A stretch of 64,000 bases of DNA from positions 1 through 64,000 of the forward strand of contig CAMZDW010000001.1 of the NCBI GenBank assembly GCA_947305555.1. The letters run 5' to 3'. A model generated the notes under the pieces. That model saw only the letters and a program-made list of their open reading frames with translations. It was not told the origin of the DNA and did no database searches. Shown piece by piece: positions 7,644 to 16,572 of this stretch. The translations under genes were made by a program, and so were the position numbers. This DNA is from an uncultured Elusimicrobium sp. Its GTDB lineage: Bacteria; Elusimicrobiota; Elusimicrobia; Elusimicrobiales; Elusimicrobiaceae. Position 1 is the stretch's first letter. Every line of letters starts with the position of its first letter.

Positions 7644-9443
7644 TTATTTAATTTCCGCCAAGGCGTGGCCGGTTTGTACTTGGTCGCCCTGTTTGGCAAG
7701 GAAGTGTACCGTTCCGGCGGCAGGCGCCGCAACGGGGGTTTCCATTTTCATGGCTTCCATCACTAAAATTTCCTGACCTTCGCTGACCGTGTCGCCTTCT
7801 TTGGCGGAAAAACGTAAAACGGCACCCGGTACCGGAGCATTTACAATTGTGGCAGCTCCGCCAGCCGGTTTTGCAGCGGCAGCCGGTGCAGCGGCCGCGG
7901 CGGTTCCCGTTCCAACGGTGTAACGTTTGCCGTTTACAACGGCCGTGGAGTCGTTTTCAAAGGAAACAGTATAGGTTTTACCTTCTACGGTTACGTTGAC
8001 AGGACCGTCGGCTTTAGTGGCCGGTTTCGCATCGGCCGCCCAGCGGATACCGTTTACTTTGGCTTCGCCTTTCAAATATAAAATCCCTTTGTCGGCACAA
8101 GTGGCTACGATAAAAGCATTTTCTTCATTTACCGGAAGACCCGCTTCGCGCAATTTTGCTTCGGCTACTTTAAGGCCTTTCTTGGGATCGGCGTTGTTGA
8201 TTTCTAAAACAGTCTTTTTGGTAGGTTCCAATCCCAGTTGTTCGCTGGCGGCTTTGACTACTTCCGGCGCCGGTTCTACCGGGGTTTTGCCGAAATAACC
8301 CAGTACCATTTTCCCATAACCGGGCGTGATTTTTTTCCAGCGGCCGAACATCACGTTGGAATAGGCCTGTTGGAAGTAAAATTGGGAAACCGGCGTAACA
8401 GACGTACCGAATCCGCCCAACTTCACACATTCGCCCATGGCCGTTACTACTTCGGGGAATTTATCAAACGTGCCGTTATCGCGCATCATTTGCGTATTGG
8501 CGGTTAACGCTCCGCCGGGTAAAGGCGAGAACGGGATAATCGGGTTGACTTTTTTGGCTTCGGGCGGTAAGAAGTATTTGCTCATGCAGTCTTGGAATAC
8601 GTTTTCGGCTTCCTGAATTTTCTTCGGGTCAATATCCAGAGTATATTCTGTTCCGCGTAAAGCGTGCCACATGGTTAAAATATCGGGTTGGCAGGTGCCG
8701 CCGGAAACGGGTTGCATGGAAAGATCCAAACTGTCGGCCCCATTTCTAATAGCTTCCAAACAGCAAGCAATGGAGTTACCGGCTGTTTCGTGGGTATGGA
8801 ACACAATCTTGGTGCCTTTGGGAAGTACGCGGCGCGCCATGGCCATCGTTTCGCCGACGGTTTTTGGCGTGGAAGTGCCGGAAGCATCTTTAAAACAAAC
8901 GGAGTCAAACGGCACGCCCGATTTCAAAATATCGCGCAATACTTTTTCGTAAAATTCAGCCGTGTGGATTTTACCGGTGGTGTCCCAGCCCGGAGCTAAT
9001 GACATCATGGTTACGCAGACTTCGTGTTTGAGTCCCGCGTCGTGAATGCATTGACCGGAATAGATTAAATTGTTTACGTCATTTAACGCATCAAAGTTGC
9101 GAATCGTGGTAGTGCCGTGTTTCTTAAAAAGTTCGGCGTGGGCTTTGATAACGTCCCCCGATTGGCTTTCCAACCCTACTACGTTTACGCCGCGGGCTAA
9201 TGTTTGTAAATTGGCATCCGGCCCGGCCGTTTTGCGGAAGGTATCCATCATATCAAAAGCATTTTCGTTGCAGTAGAAGAAAAGTGCCTGAAAGCGCGCA
9301 CCGCCGCCAAATTCCATATGGTTAATGCCGGCATGGCGAGCCGCTTCTACGGCTGGCATAAAGTCTTTGGTAAGTACGCGCGCTCCGTAGACGGATTGAA
9401 ACCCGTCGCGAAACGCAGTGAGCATAAAGTTTATTTTTTTCAT
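7644..9443 (-). CDS. oadA: Oxaloacetate decarboxylase alpha subunit / PycB-like carboxyltransferase with biotin carrier domain
   Basis: A 599-residue protein. The HMGL-like carboxyltransferase TIM barrel (residues ~5-280) has 'TAFRDGFQS' (metal-binding Asp), '[12 protein letters not shown]' (catalytic Lys) and 'HTHETAGNS' (metal-binding His pair). A conserved PYC_OADA domain follows (~300-470). An Ala/Pro-rich linker then leads to a biotinyl domain with 'MEAMKMET', whose Lys (~residue 565) is biotinylated. It transfers the carboxyl group of oxaloacetate to biotin for Na+-coupled decarboxylation with OadB and OadG. Neighbouring birA encodes the ligase needed to biotinylate it. An anaplerotic pyruvate carboxylase B-subunit role is possible, but the adjacent beta and gamma subunits favour the membrane pump. 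An AGAGGA RBS precedes the ATG. Confidence 0.92.
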   Translation of the reverse strand: MKKINFMLTAFRDGFQSVYGARVLTKDFMPAVEAARHAGINHMEFGGGARFQALFFYCNENAFDMMDTFRKTAGPDANLQTLARGVNVVGLESQSGDVIKAHAELFKKHGTTTIRNFDALNDVNNLIYSGQCIHDAGLKHEVCVTMMSLAPGWDTTGKIHTAEFYEKVLRDILKSGVPFDSVCFKDASGTSTPKTVGETMAMARRVLPKGTKIVFHTHETAGNSIACCLEAIRNGADSLDLSMQPVSGGTCQPDILTMWHALRGTEYTLDIDPKKIQEAENVFQDCMSKYFLPPEAKKVNPIIPFSPLPGGALTANTQMMRDNGTFDKFPEVVTAMGECVKLGGFGTSVTPVSQFYFQQAYSNVMFGRWKKITPGYGKMVLGYFGKTPVEPAPEVVKAASEQLGLEPTKKTVLEINNADPKKGLKVAEAKLREAGLPVNEENAFIVATCADKGILYLKGEAKVNGIRWAADAKPATKADGPVNVTVEGKTYTVSFENDSTAVVNGKRYTVGTGTAAAAAPAAAAKPAGGAATIVNAPVPGAVLRFSAKEGDTVSEGQEILVMEAMKMETPVAAPAAGTVHFLAKQGDQVQTGHALAEIK

Positions 9444-9460
9444 AATATTCCTCTTTAAAA

Positions 9461-9685
9461 TTATTTTCCTTGAAATCTTTTCGCAGCGGCAATAGCAACG
9501 GCGATCAGGGTGTTATCTGTTCCGGCGGCCGCAGGTACAGCAGCAGGCCAACGTTTTTCGGCCCATTGGACCAAGTCCCCCAAAAATTTAACTACCAAAA
9601 TCAGTACCCCTAAAAAGGTGAATACAATCAACATCCCGATTACCGTGATATTGACGGCTTGCATCATTAAACTATCTGCACTCAT
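9461..9685 (-). CDS. oadG: Sodium-pumping decarboxylase gamma subunit
   Basis: A 74-residue protein with one transmembrane helix near the N-terminus (residues ~10-35, 'VNITVIGMLIVFTFLGVLILVVKFLGDL') followed by an Ala/Pro-rich linker and a short cytoplasmic C-terminus. This is the OadG layout, the subunit that anchors alpha to beta and assists assembly. The ATG overlaps the birA stop (ATGA), and oadA follows 17 bp downstream. The C-terminal 'TLIAVAIAAAKRFQGK' resembles the conserved C-terminal segment of gamma subunits. Identification rests mainly on size, topology and position. Confidence 0.85.
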   Translation of the reverse strand: MSADSLMMQAVNITVIGMLIVFTFLGVLILVVKFLGDLVQWAEKRWPAAVPAAAGTDNTLIAVAIAAAKRFQGK

Positions 9686-10386
9686 ACGATAACGTCTCCT
9701 ATATATATTTCTTTCAATTGTCCGGCTGAACGCAACAGCAGCGTTCCACGGGAGGAAATATCCTCCGCCGTTCCTAAAATTGTTTGGGTCCCGTTTCGGA
9801 TGGAAATTTCTTTTCCTAAAGCTGCAAAACGGCGCAGATACTCAGGGCGAATTCCTTCAAAACCGCATGAAATGAGGGTTTCGTAATGGTTCCAAAAATA
9901 GGTTAACACGTTAGACAACAGGACTAATTTATCTGCGGTTGCGCCCATTTCTTTTAACGAGGTTGCGGGTTGATCTATTTGGTCTAAACCGTCTTGAGAA
10001 ATATTGATTCCTACCCCTAATACCAAAGAACAAGATTTATTTTTTGCAAACATAGCTTCACTTAAAATACCACAAATTTTTTGACCGTTTATCTGCACGT
10101 CATTAGGCCATTTAAGGGTGGGAGTAAGGTCCAAATCTTCTAAGGCATGACACACGGATAATGCCATCAGTTGTGTTAAATTAGGTAAAAAATCTGTTTT
10201 AACAGGTTTTACTAACACGGAGAAATAAAGCCCTCCCGGACGGGAAATCCACTTACGGTCGTAACGGCCGCGCCCGGCTGTTTGACGTTCGGCGCAGACT
10301 ACAGTAGCGTGCGGTAAAGTGGCGGCCTGTTGTTTGAGGTACGTTTGAGTAGAGTCCAACTCCTCAAAATATAGCAAATTCTCCAT
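9682..10386 (-). CDS. birA: Biotin--[acetyl-CoA-carboxylase] ligase, catalytic domain only
   Basis: A 234-residue biotin protein ligase without the N-terminal DNA-binding HTH, so it is a ligase and not a biotin-operon repressor. The motif 'AERQTAGRGRYDRKWISRPGGLYFSVLVKP' carries the biotinyl-AMP GRGR loop. 'LKWPNDVQINGQKICGIL' contains the catalytic K-W-P-N-D segment, and a short SH3-like C-terminus follows ('FAALGKEISIRNGTQTILGTAEDISSRGTLLL'). It activates biotin and attaches it to OadA, encoded two genes downstream. It starts with an extended -10 (TGATATAAT) whose +1 is the start codon, so the decarboxylase operon can be expressed independently of pdxA upstream. Confidence 0.93.
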   Translation of the reverse strand: MENLLYFEELDSTQTYLKQQAATLPHATVVCAERQTAGRGRYDRKWISRPGGLYFSVLVKPVKTDFLPNLTQLMALSVCHALEDLDLTPTLKWPNDVQINGQKICGILSEAMFAKNKSCSLVLGVGINISQDGLDQIDQPATSLKEMGATADKLVLLSNVLTYFWNHYETLISCGFEGIRPEYLRRFAALGKEISIRNGTQTILGTAEDISSRGTLLLRSAGQLKEIYIGDVIV

Positions 10387-10392
10387 ACTAAA

Positions 10393-10401
10393 ATTATATC
10401 A
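10393..10401 (-). promoter_or_regulatory. Extended -10 promoter (TGATATAAT) of the birA-oad operon, leaderless
   Basis: On the minus strand TGATATAAT occupies 10401-10393, and the first T of the -10 hexamer is 12 bp upstream of the birA ATG. No Shine-Dalgarno and no clear -35 are present. Confidence 0.75.
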
Positions 10402-10429
10402 AATTTAGAGAAGGTGCGCGGCGAAAGAG

Positions 10430-11341
10430 TTAGGACCGAACCGCCGTTAAAATAGCGGCAATCATGCTGGAAGGATCAGCTTTGTTTTTCCCGGCAATAT
10501 CAAAGGCGGTCCCATGGGTAGGCGAGGTGCGTACAAACGGTAATCCGGCGGTGATATGCACAATCGGCTCACGTGTGGCTAATTTTAAAGGCAGGAGGGC
10601 TTGATCGTGATACATACATAAAATACCGTCATATTTTCCCTGGCGGTGCGCTGCCCAGGCACTATCACACGGAAGGGGCCCTTCCATAAAAATTCCTTCT
10701 TTTTGTAACGCACGGAGGGCCGGTTGAATGCGACACTTTTCTTCCTTGCCAAATTGACCATTGTCACTAGCGTGTGGGTTTAGCGCGCACACCACGATGC
10801 GCGGTTTTTTAAATCCCATTTTTTGCAGTGTTTGATAAAAACTTTTGGCGCGCAGGGCGATTAAATTTTTAGTAAGTATCTTTGGCAAATCAGCCATTGC
10901 AAAATGCTCCGTAACCAGTGCACAATGCAAAGCCCCACTGATAAACATCATCAGTCCCTCTTTTTTAGTAGCAGCGCGTAATGCTTCCGTATGCCCGGTA
11001 AACGGCACGTGCGCTAGAGCCCAGCTTTGTTTGTTAATAGGTGCGGTCACTAAAGGTAACTTCCTTTCCAGTGCCCACTTCATGGCCAAGCGAAGTGCTT
11101 GAAAACTAATTCGTCCGGCCTCGGCTGAGGGTTGAGGAATAGCCGGTAAGGGAGAAAAATTTTCTAACGCAATTAAATCTGCCAAGTCATCAGTAAATCC
11201 GGCACGGTACAGAGATTGCGGCTCCGCAATCACAACGGCGCGACATACGCGGCCAACACGCGGATTTTTCAGTGCTTTAACGGTGATTTCCGGGCCGATC
11301 CCCAGAGGGTCCCCAGCAGTAATGAGTAGTGTTTTTTTCAT
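10430..11341 (-). CDS. pdxA: 4-hydroxythreonine-4-phosphate dehydrogenase family protein
   Basis: A 303-residue PdxA-family dehydrogenase. 'ITAGDPLGIGPEITVKAL' is the conserved N-terminus, 'APINKQSW' and 'FTGHTEAL' follow, and metal-ligand motifs are 'CALNPHASDNG' and 'MYHDQALLPLKL'. 'GLPFVRTSPTHGTAFDIAGKNKADPSS' is the C-terminal signature. PdxA oxidises 4-phosphohydroxy-L-threonine (NAD-dependent) in pyridoxal phosphate synthesis; PdxA2-like paralogues act on other substrates. pdxJ is not in the window, so a true PLP role is unproved. A terminator-like hairpin lies between it and the upstream PpiC gene. The ATG is preceded by only 'TATAGG', so the RBS is weak. Confidence 0.9.
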   Translation of the reverse strand: MKKTLLITAGDPLGIGPEITVKALKNPRVGRVCRAVVIAEPQSLYRAGFTDDLADLIALENFSPLPAIPQPSAEAGRISFQALRLAMKWALERKLPLVTAPINKQSWALAHVPFTGHTEALRAATKKEGLMMFISGALHCALVTEHFAMADLPKILTKNLIALRAKSFYQTLQKMGFKKPRIVVCALNPHASDNGQFGKEEKCRIQPALRALQKEGIFMEGPLPCDSAWAAHRQGKYDGILCMYHDQALLPLKLATREPIVHITAGLPFVRTSPTHGTAFDIAGKNKADPSSMIAAILTAVRS

Positions 11342-11346
11342 CCTAT

Positions 11347-11376
11347 AAAAAAGGGAAGAGAGTCCTCTTCCCTTTT
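11347..11376 (-). terminator. Hairpin with T-run between the PpiC gene and pdxA
   Basis: A perfect 12-bp stem (AAAAGGGAAGAG/CTCTTCCCTTTT, 4-nt loop) runs into TTTTTT on the minus strand. It would end or attenuate the two-chaperone transcript just before the pdxA start codon. Confidence 0.75.
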
Positions 11377-11393
11377 AACTTTACAACAAAAAC

Positions 11394-12560
11394 TTATTTT
11401 TTAGCCGCTTCATCTTGGGCAGCTTTAGCGGCTTGTTCTTCCAATAGTTTGTCTGATTCAAACGTTTTGGTTACTTTCACATCCGCTTTGTTATACAGAC
11501 TTTCAATGTACTCGGCCATGGCCAGTTGTACACGTTGTTGAGCCAGGTATTGGCCTAAGTCGTTGGCGATATCTTCAAAAGTAACCGTTTTTTCGGCACG
11601 TTTTTCTTTGATTTTGATAATGTGATAGCCTACATCACTTTTAATAGGAGCACTTACCTTGCCCACGGCTAAAGAAAATGCTTTTTCATCAACCGCTTTA
11701 GGTGCAATTCCTTTAATTAAAATCATGTCTCCGCCGGTGGTAAGAGCGGCCGAATCTTCCGTATATTTTTTAACGGCTGCTGAAAAATCTAACCCACCAT
11801 CCAGCTCTTTTTTAATTTTATTGGCTAATTCTTCTTTTTTCTTTACGTCTTCGGGTTTCATATCCTTAGTTACCGCTAAATAGATGTGTCCGATTAATAC
11901 CCGTTCGGCAGTGAGCTGTTTAAGTTTGGCCGCAATCAGCTGCGCTTCTTTTAATTTGGCAGGATCTTCTTTTTCCAATGCTTTTAATTTTTTGGTGTTG
12001 TTCTTCATAACGGCTTCTACACGGTCATAAAGTTCTCTGGCATCGGCTTCTTCTACAGGTTTAATCGTTTCACGCAATTTTTCTTCCATCAGTTTGCGTA
12101 CGGCTACGTCTTTTTTGATTTTTTCCTGGTAGCGTTTTAAGGTAAGCCCCTGTTTTTTAAGCGCCTCATTAAAGCGTTTATCAGCGCCTTTAGGATCTTC
12201 CTTCCCTGTTTTTTCATCTATAATAAAACGGCTTTTAATTTCGTTGATTCCGGCATCAATTTCCGAATCTTTCACAACTACTTTAGCTTCTTCGGCGGCC
12301 TGATATAGGAGTTCTTTGGAAATAAGTTCCTTTAATACTTCATGCCCCAGCATATCGGTTGCATAAGGTTGTTGCAATACTTCGGGGGCAGCTGCTTTGT
12401 ATTGGGAAATGACACTTTCCAAATAGGCGTCATATTCCGAAGCAAGCACCGGCCGTCCGTTCACAGTAGCCACGGAGGCTTCCATCAATTTAGCAGAAGC
12501 CGTTATCCCACACAGGGTAAGTAAAGCCACTGCCAAGCATAGTTTATTCGTCTTTATCAT
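11394..12560 (-). CDS. Periplasmic PpiC/SurA-type peptidyl-prolyl isomerase and chaperone
   Basis: A 388-residue protein with a signal peptide (residues ~1-23, 'LCLAVALLTLCGITASA'). A SurA_N-like region begins at 'VATVNGRPVLASEYDAYLES'. A long charged helical section is followed by a parvulin domain (~220-330: 'VLIGHIYLAVTKD', 'DFSAAVKKYTEDSAALTTGGDMILI', 'SDVGYHIIKIKEKR'). The C-terminus is an Ala/Lys-rich tail. It should assist folding of outer-membrane and secreted proteins in the periplasm. Its start overlaps the end of the preceding PpiC gene by 17 bp, so the pair is translationally coupled and possibly works as a two-chaperone set. A strong hairpin follows. Confidence 0.87.
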   Translation of the reverse strand: MIKTNKLCLAVALLTLCGITASAKLMEASVATVNGRPVLASEYDAYLESVISQYKAAAPEVLQQPYATDMLGHEVLKELISKELLYQAAEEAKVVVKDSEIDAGINEIKSRFIIDEKTGKEDPKGADKRFNEALKKQGLTLKRYQEKIKKDVAVRKLMEEKLRETIKPVEEADARELYDRVEAVMKNNTKKLKALEKEDPAKLKEAQLIAAKLKQLTAERVLIGHIYLAVTKDMKPEDVKKKEELANKIKKELDGGLDFSAAVKKYTEDSAALTTGGDMILIKGIAPKAVDEKAFSLAVGKVSAPIKSDVGYHIIKIKEKRAEKTVTFEDIANDLGQYLAQQRVQLAMAEYIESLYNKADVKVTKTFESDKLLEEQAAKAAQDEAAKK

Positions 12561-13386
12561 AAATGATAACCTCGTATTTATTTTGTAAATTTTTTAACAG
12601 CCCGTCCAACTTTCTATTTTCCAACACTGCTTGAATACGGGGAGTTGCTTCCGACAAAGAAAGGCGCTTCTCACCCGTCTTCTTTATTATATGAAATCCG
12701 TACGCGGTTTTGAAAAAACCTTGCACACTTCCTACCGCTGAATTGGCCGCAATCGCTTCAATATCAGGTAAAAATTCCCCAGGCATAAAAGCAATTTCGC
12801 CTTGCATGGATTCAGGGGCTTTATTATATTGACGAGATAGTTCATTCCACCTTGCGGGAGACCCTTTTAATGAGCGTAGCAACTGGTCGGCGGTTTCTGC
12901 ATTATCCACAATAATTTGGCGGATGGTCATTTCGTAGGGGTATTTTTGGTGGTAATCGTTAATTTCTTCTTCTGTGATGGTGAGGGCCCCATTTTGGCGG
13001 TGCCGTTCATACCAGAGCGTTTCCAATGTTTGGGCCGCGTAATCTTGATAGATTTTATCGAGCTTAGCACGTTTTTCTGTCAGCAGGGTGAGGTAATCCG
13101 GGTGTTTGGTTAATCCTTCTTCCTGCGCCGCCAGCGCGATTAGTTTTTCCCTGGCAATCACTTGCAACAAATTTTGCCGACCGATCGGGGTGCTGGCAAA
13201 AGCCCGGTCTTGCGGAGATAAAAAGGGTAATCGTTCTTCAATATCTTTTTGCGATACCATCTTAGAGGAGGCTACCGAAGATTTAGGGGCAGCAGAAGAT
13301 GCCTCCGGGGTGGTTGAAACCGATTCTGCCGGTTGGCATGCACAAAACAAAAGTGTAAAAAATAACCCGAATAACCAATATCGCAT
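12544..13386 (-). CDS. PpiC-type peptidyl-prolyl isomerase, probable lipoprotein
   Basis: A 280-residue protein. The N-terminal hydrophobic stretch 'YWLFGLFFTLLFCACQPAES' ends in a possible lipobox (F-C-A|C), suggesting an outer- or inner-membrane lipoprotein. After a Ser/Ala-rich linker, a SurA_N-like helical region (~50-150) precedes a PpiC rotamase domain (~155-255, 'IRQIIVDNAETADQLLRSLKG', 'GEIAFMPGEFLPDIE', 'TAYGFHIIKKTGEKR'). Its own leaderless extended -10 promoter (TGATATAGT) lies across the stop codon of mfd. It is coupled to the downstream PpiC gene by a 17-bp overlap. Confidence 0.85.
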   Translation of the reverse strand: MRYWLFGLFFTLLFCACQPAESVSTTPEASSAAPKSSVASSKMVSQKDIEERLPFLSPQDRAFASTPIGRQNLLQVIAREKLIALAAQEEGLTKHPDYLTLLTEKRAKLDKIYQDYAAQTLETLWYERHRQNGALTITEEEINDYHQKYPYEMTIRQIIVDNAETADQLLRSLKGSPARWNELSRQYNKAPESMQGEIAFMPGEFLPDIEAIAANSAVGSVQGFFKTAYGFHIIKKTGEKRLSLSEATPRIQAVLENRKLDGLLKNLQNKYEVIIYDKDE

Positions 13387-13392
13387 ACGTAT

Positions 13393-13401
13393 ACTATATC
13401 A
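13393..13401 (-). promoter_or_regulatory. Extended -10 (TGATATAGT) of the PpiC pair, overlapping the mfd stop codon
   Basis: The TGA stop codon of mfd (13401-13399) supplies the TG dinucleotide of the extended -10, and TATAGT follows directly. The first T of the hexamer is 12 bp from the ATG at 13386, so +1 is the start codon. Confidence 0.7.
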
Positions 13402-16400
13402 TTTTTGGGGGGCAAGTAACGAAGAAAAAAATGTTAAAACGGTTGTGGTGAAAACGATAGGGTTTTGTTTGTTAGGTGCCGTTAAATGCAACCCATCCCC
13501 ATTTTTGGAAGTGGTAAATTTAACATTTTGCGTGCCGAACCGATTAAATAATTCTCCCGGGAAGTTAGCAGGCATTTTAAAACGACGTGTAAATAACAGT
13601 TCCAATTGGTCGTCCACCCAATCTACATGGTAAATTTCCAAGTTCCCGGCTTGGACAGAAAAGGAGAAAAGTTGTACAAGATTTAAAATTTCCGGAGGGA
13701 CCGGCCCACAGAGTTGGGTCAGTTTGTTTAAAATTTCTTGTGTTTTTGAAGCATCTGCCTCCATTAGTTCCTTATAGTAACGCAAACGGTCGGCCTCATC
13801 CGGCAGATAATCCGGGGGGATATAAGCGGCTACGGGTAAATTGATGGTCGCTCGCAGTGTACGTTGGGGGGATTGCCCGCGCAATTTTTTTACTTCAGCC
13901 GCAACTAATTCGCAATACAAGGAAAGCCCCACCTCATTGACATAACCGTGCTGTTTTACGCCCATTAATTCACCGGCTCCCCGGATTTCCATATCCCGCA
14001 GGGCCAAGCGAAATCCGCTTCCCAAATCACTAAATTCCATGAGCGCAGCTAAGCGTTTTTTGGCTTCTTCGGTGGGGTCTTTTTCTTCTTTAGTTTTATA
14101 ATACATAGCCGCTAAACTGGCAAAATTATCTTCGCTTTGTTCGGTTTTTTTAAATAACCAATCGGGATGGAAAAGATAACAATAGGCTTTGACATCTCCC
14201 CGGCCGATACGTCCGCGGAGTTGATATAACTGCGCTAAACCGAAGTTTTGTGCATCTTCTACAATGAGCGTGTTGGCATTGGTAATATCAATGCCGGATT
14301 CAATGATGGTGGACGCGAGGAGCAAATCGTATTTCCCGTTGTTAAAATCCCATAGGGTTTGTTCAAGTTCTTTTTCATCCATTTGGCCGTGGGCCATGCA
14401 AATGCGAGCTTGCGGTACCAGATTGCGTAAAAATAACAAACGAGATTGCATGCTTTGCACGCTGTTATATACATAATAAATTTGCCCGCCCCGAGCTAGT
14501 TCTTGGTTAATCGCCGCGGCGGCCAGCTCGTTATTCCAGGTGGTAACGACCGTTTTTATGGGAGTTCTTCCTCGGGGAGGAGTATCAATTAGGGAAATAT
14601 CACGCAGGGCGGAAAGGGACTGATTAAGGGTGCGCGGAATAGGGGTTGCACTTAACATAAGTGAATGGACCCCCGCACTTTTAGCACGGATTTTTTCCTT
14701 CTGTTTTACCCCAAAACGATGCTCTTCATCAATGATGACTAGCCCTAGGTCATGGAAAGAAATATCGCGGCTCATTAATCGGTGTGTGCCGATAATAATG
14801 TCGCACACGCCATTTTTAAGTTCTTGGATTACTTGGCGTTGTTCTTTTGGGGTTTGGAAACGGCATAACATTCGCACTTGAACGGGGAATCCGGCCAACC
14901 GTTTTAAAAACGTTTTATAATGTTGGGCAGCTAAAATCGTAGTGGGAACGAGCATCATGACTTGCTTACCGGAAAGCACCACTTTGAGTGCCGCACGCAA
15001 GGCAACTTCGGTCTTCCCGAATCCCACATCCCCTACCAGTACGCGGTCCATGGGTTTGGGTAAATCCAAGTCATGTAGAACGGCACGAATAGCTTCCTCT
15101 TGCCCGGAAGTTAATGCGTAGGGAAAGGAATCGGCAAATTCTTGTTCCATGCGTGGGTCCCCTGTGATAGCAGGGGCTGGGGTGGCTTGGCGTAAGGCTT
15201 CTAATTTTAAGATTTCTTTAGCTGTTTTCTGTGCTTCTTCTTTCACGCGTTTTTTTACTTCCTTCCACGTGATGCCCCCTAACACAGACAGGGTCGGTCG
15301 TTTGCCGCCGGCGCCTATATATTTTTGTACTTTTTTAAAATCATACATGGGAACGTACAAGCGGCTTCCTCGCCGGTATTCAATAATTAAGCAATCGGTT
15401 GGATTTTTTTCCGGGTCTAGCACTTCTAATCCTAAATAACGCCCGATACCATGTTCTTGATGAACGACGTAATCGCCCGTTTCCAATTCTTTAAAACGGA
15501 CCCGGCGTGCTCCCTCTATATCAAAACGGCGTAGTAATTGAGTGGCGTTGTAGCGCCGGTTTAAAATTTCGTTGGATGTGATAAAAGCAATTTTATCTGT
15601 GGGGCTGTAAAAACCTTGCGTAAGAGGAGAAAGAACAAGCGGCACGTTTCGCAGGTGTGGATATTCTACCGTGATTTCGGACAGACGGTCCAATTCTCCT
15701 TTATTTAAGCAACAAATCTGTACCGAAAATCCCTGCTGTTGAAAAGAAGCTACCTCTCGGTCTAACAAATTCCAATTTGCGTGGAAATCAATGTTGGCTT
15801 TTAAACCGGCATCGGTTGCAGTGGCGTGAGGGAGTTGTGTAATTAGAGCCGTGGGAGCAAGTTCCTGCCAGGAAAAATCAGAAGCCGGCTCATCTAAAAT
15901 GAGGGCGGCTTGCGCAAGATAATCCTGCCATCTTGCCGGAGTTTGCTCAAACGCAAGGGGTAAAATAACGCCTTCATCTACCGTTGATTGCGTATTTTGG
16001 GTATCCGGGTCAAAAGTGCAGATGGCCTCTATTCGGTTTCCCGCAAAATAGACGCGTAAGGGTAAATCATTCATTGGTGTAAAAATATCCACCACACTGC
16101 CTCGGGCGGCATATTCACCGGGGACTTCGGTGTAATCAGTCCGCGTGTATCCGCAAGTCTCTAGGCGATCCAGCAACTCTTGTCGACGTAGTGTATCCCC
16201 AGCATGCACGCGGAAGGTGTGTTTTTGTAAGTCGGCCGGGGCAGGTAATGTTGTTTGCAACGAACTGTAAGAAAGGTGCATTAATAAGGAGTCAGCAGGG
16301 GGGCAAGTCAGTAATTCATACAAAGCTGCCAGCCGGCCGGTATCACTGTCCGGAACGGATAAAATACGTGTGTTCCGAGGAGCAAAAGTGTGGGCCGCTG

Positions 16401-16545
16401 CTTCAAAATCAGCGGCATCTTGCTGAGAAATAAAACAGATGCGCGGATGAATTTTAAGGTATTTTTGACAAATAAAATAGGCTTTGGCGGCCTCATTAGG
16501 CAGCCCATAAAAAAGGGAGGGATTTTTTAATTGGGAACCGCTCAT
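13399..16545 (-). CDS. mfd: Transcription-repair coupling factor
   Basis: A 1048-residue SF2 translocase, slightly shorter than E. coli Mfd. Visible in order: a UvrB-homology module ('RREELLDRLETCGYTR'-like region around 'RQELLDRLETCGYTRTDYTEVPGEYAARGSVVDIF'), the RNA-polymerase-interacting CarD-like domain ('LETGDYVVHQEHGIGRYLGLE'), Walker A 'VGDVGFGKTEVALRAA', DEEH box 'VIIDEEHRFGVKQKE', motif III 'MLSATPIPRTL', the 'QLRGRIGRGDVKAYCYLF' motif VI, and the C-terminal TRCF domain. It removes RNA polymerase stalled at lesions and recruits UvrA. It lies 27 bp downstream of the PBP1A gene. No good RBS is seen close to the ATG (AAGGAAG is ~16 bp away). Confidence 0.95.
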   Translation of the reverse strand: MSGSQLKNPSLFYGLPNEAAKAYFICQKYLKIHPRICFISQQDAADFEAAAHTFAPRNTRILSVPDSDTGRLAALYELLTCPPADSLLMHLSYSSLQTTLPAPADLQKHTFRVHAGDTLRRQELLDRLETCGYTRTDYTEVPGEYAARGSVVDIFTPMNDLPLRVYFAGNRIEAICTFDPDTQNTQSTVDEGVILPLAFEQTPARWQDYLAQAALILDEPASDFSWQELAPTALITQLPHATATDAGLKANIDFHANWNLLDREVASFQQQGFSVQICCLNKGELDRLSEITVEYPHLRNVPLVLSPLTQGFYSPTDKIAFITSNEILNRRYNATQLLRRFDIEGARRVRFKELETGDYVVHQEHGIGRYLGLEVLDPEKNPTDCLIIEYRRGSRLYVPMYDFKKVQKYIGAGGKRPTLSVLGGITWKEVKKRVKEEAQKTAKEILKLEALRQATPAPAITGDPRMEQEFADSFPYALTSGQEEAIRAVLHDLDLPKPMDRVLVGDVGFGKTEVALRAALKVVLSGKQVMMLVPTTILAAQHYKTFLKRLAGFPVQVRMLCRFQTPKEQRQVIQELKNGVCDIIIGTHRLMSRDISFHDLGLVIIDEEHRFGVKQKEKIRAKSAGVHSLMLSATPIPRTLNQSLSALRDISLIDTPPRGRTPIKTVVTTWNNELAAAAINQELARGGQIYYVYNSVQSMQSRLLFLRNLVPQARICMAHGQMDEKELEQTLWDFNNGKYDLLLASTIIESGIDITNANTLIVEDAQNFGLAQLYQLRGRIGRGDVKAYCYLFHPDWLFKKTEQSEDNFASLAAMYYKTKEEKDPTEEAKKRLAALMEFSDLGSGFRLALRDMEIRGAGELMGVKQHGYVNEVGLSLYCELVAAEVKKLRGQSPQRTLRATINLPVAAYIPPDYLPDEADRLRYYKELMEADASKTQEILNKLTQLCGPVPPEILNLVQLFSFSVQAGNLEIYHVDWVDDQLELLFTRRFKMPANFPGELFNRFGTQNVKFTTSKNGDGLHLTAPNKQNPIVFTTTVLTFFSSLLAPQK

Positions 16546-16572
16546 AAAACGTTGGGTATGGGAAATTCTTCC

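Noticed and set aside
16546-16572. Leaderless promoter for mfd
   Set aside because: The bases at the -12/-13 position read TACCCA, which lacks the final T and the TG extension, so mfd is not counted in the leaderless set.
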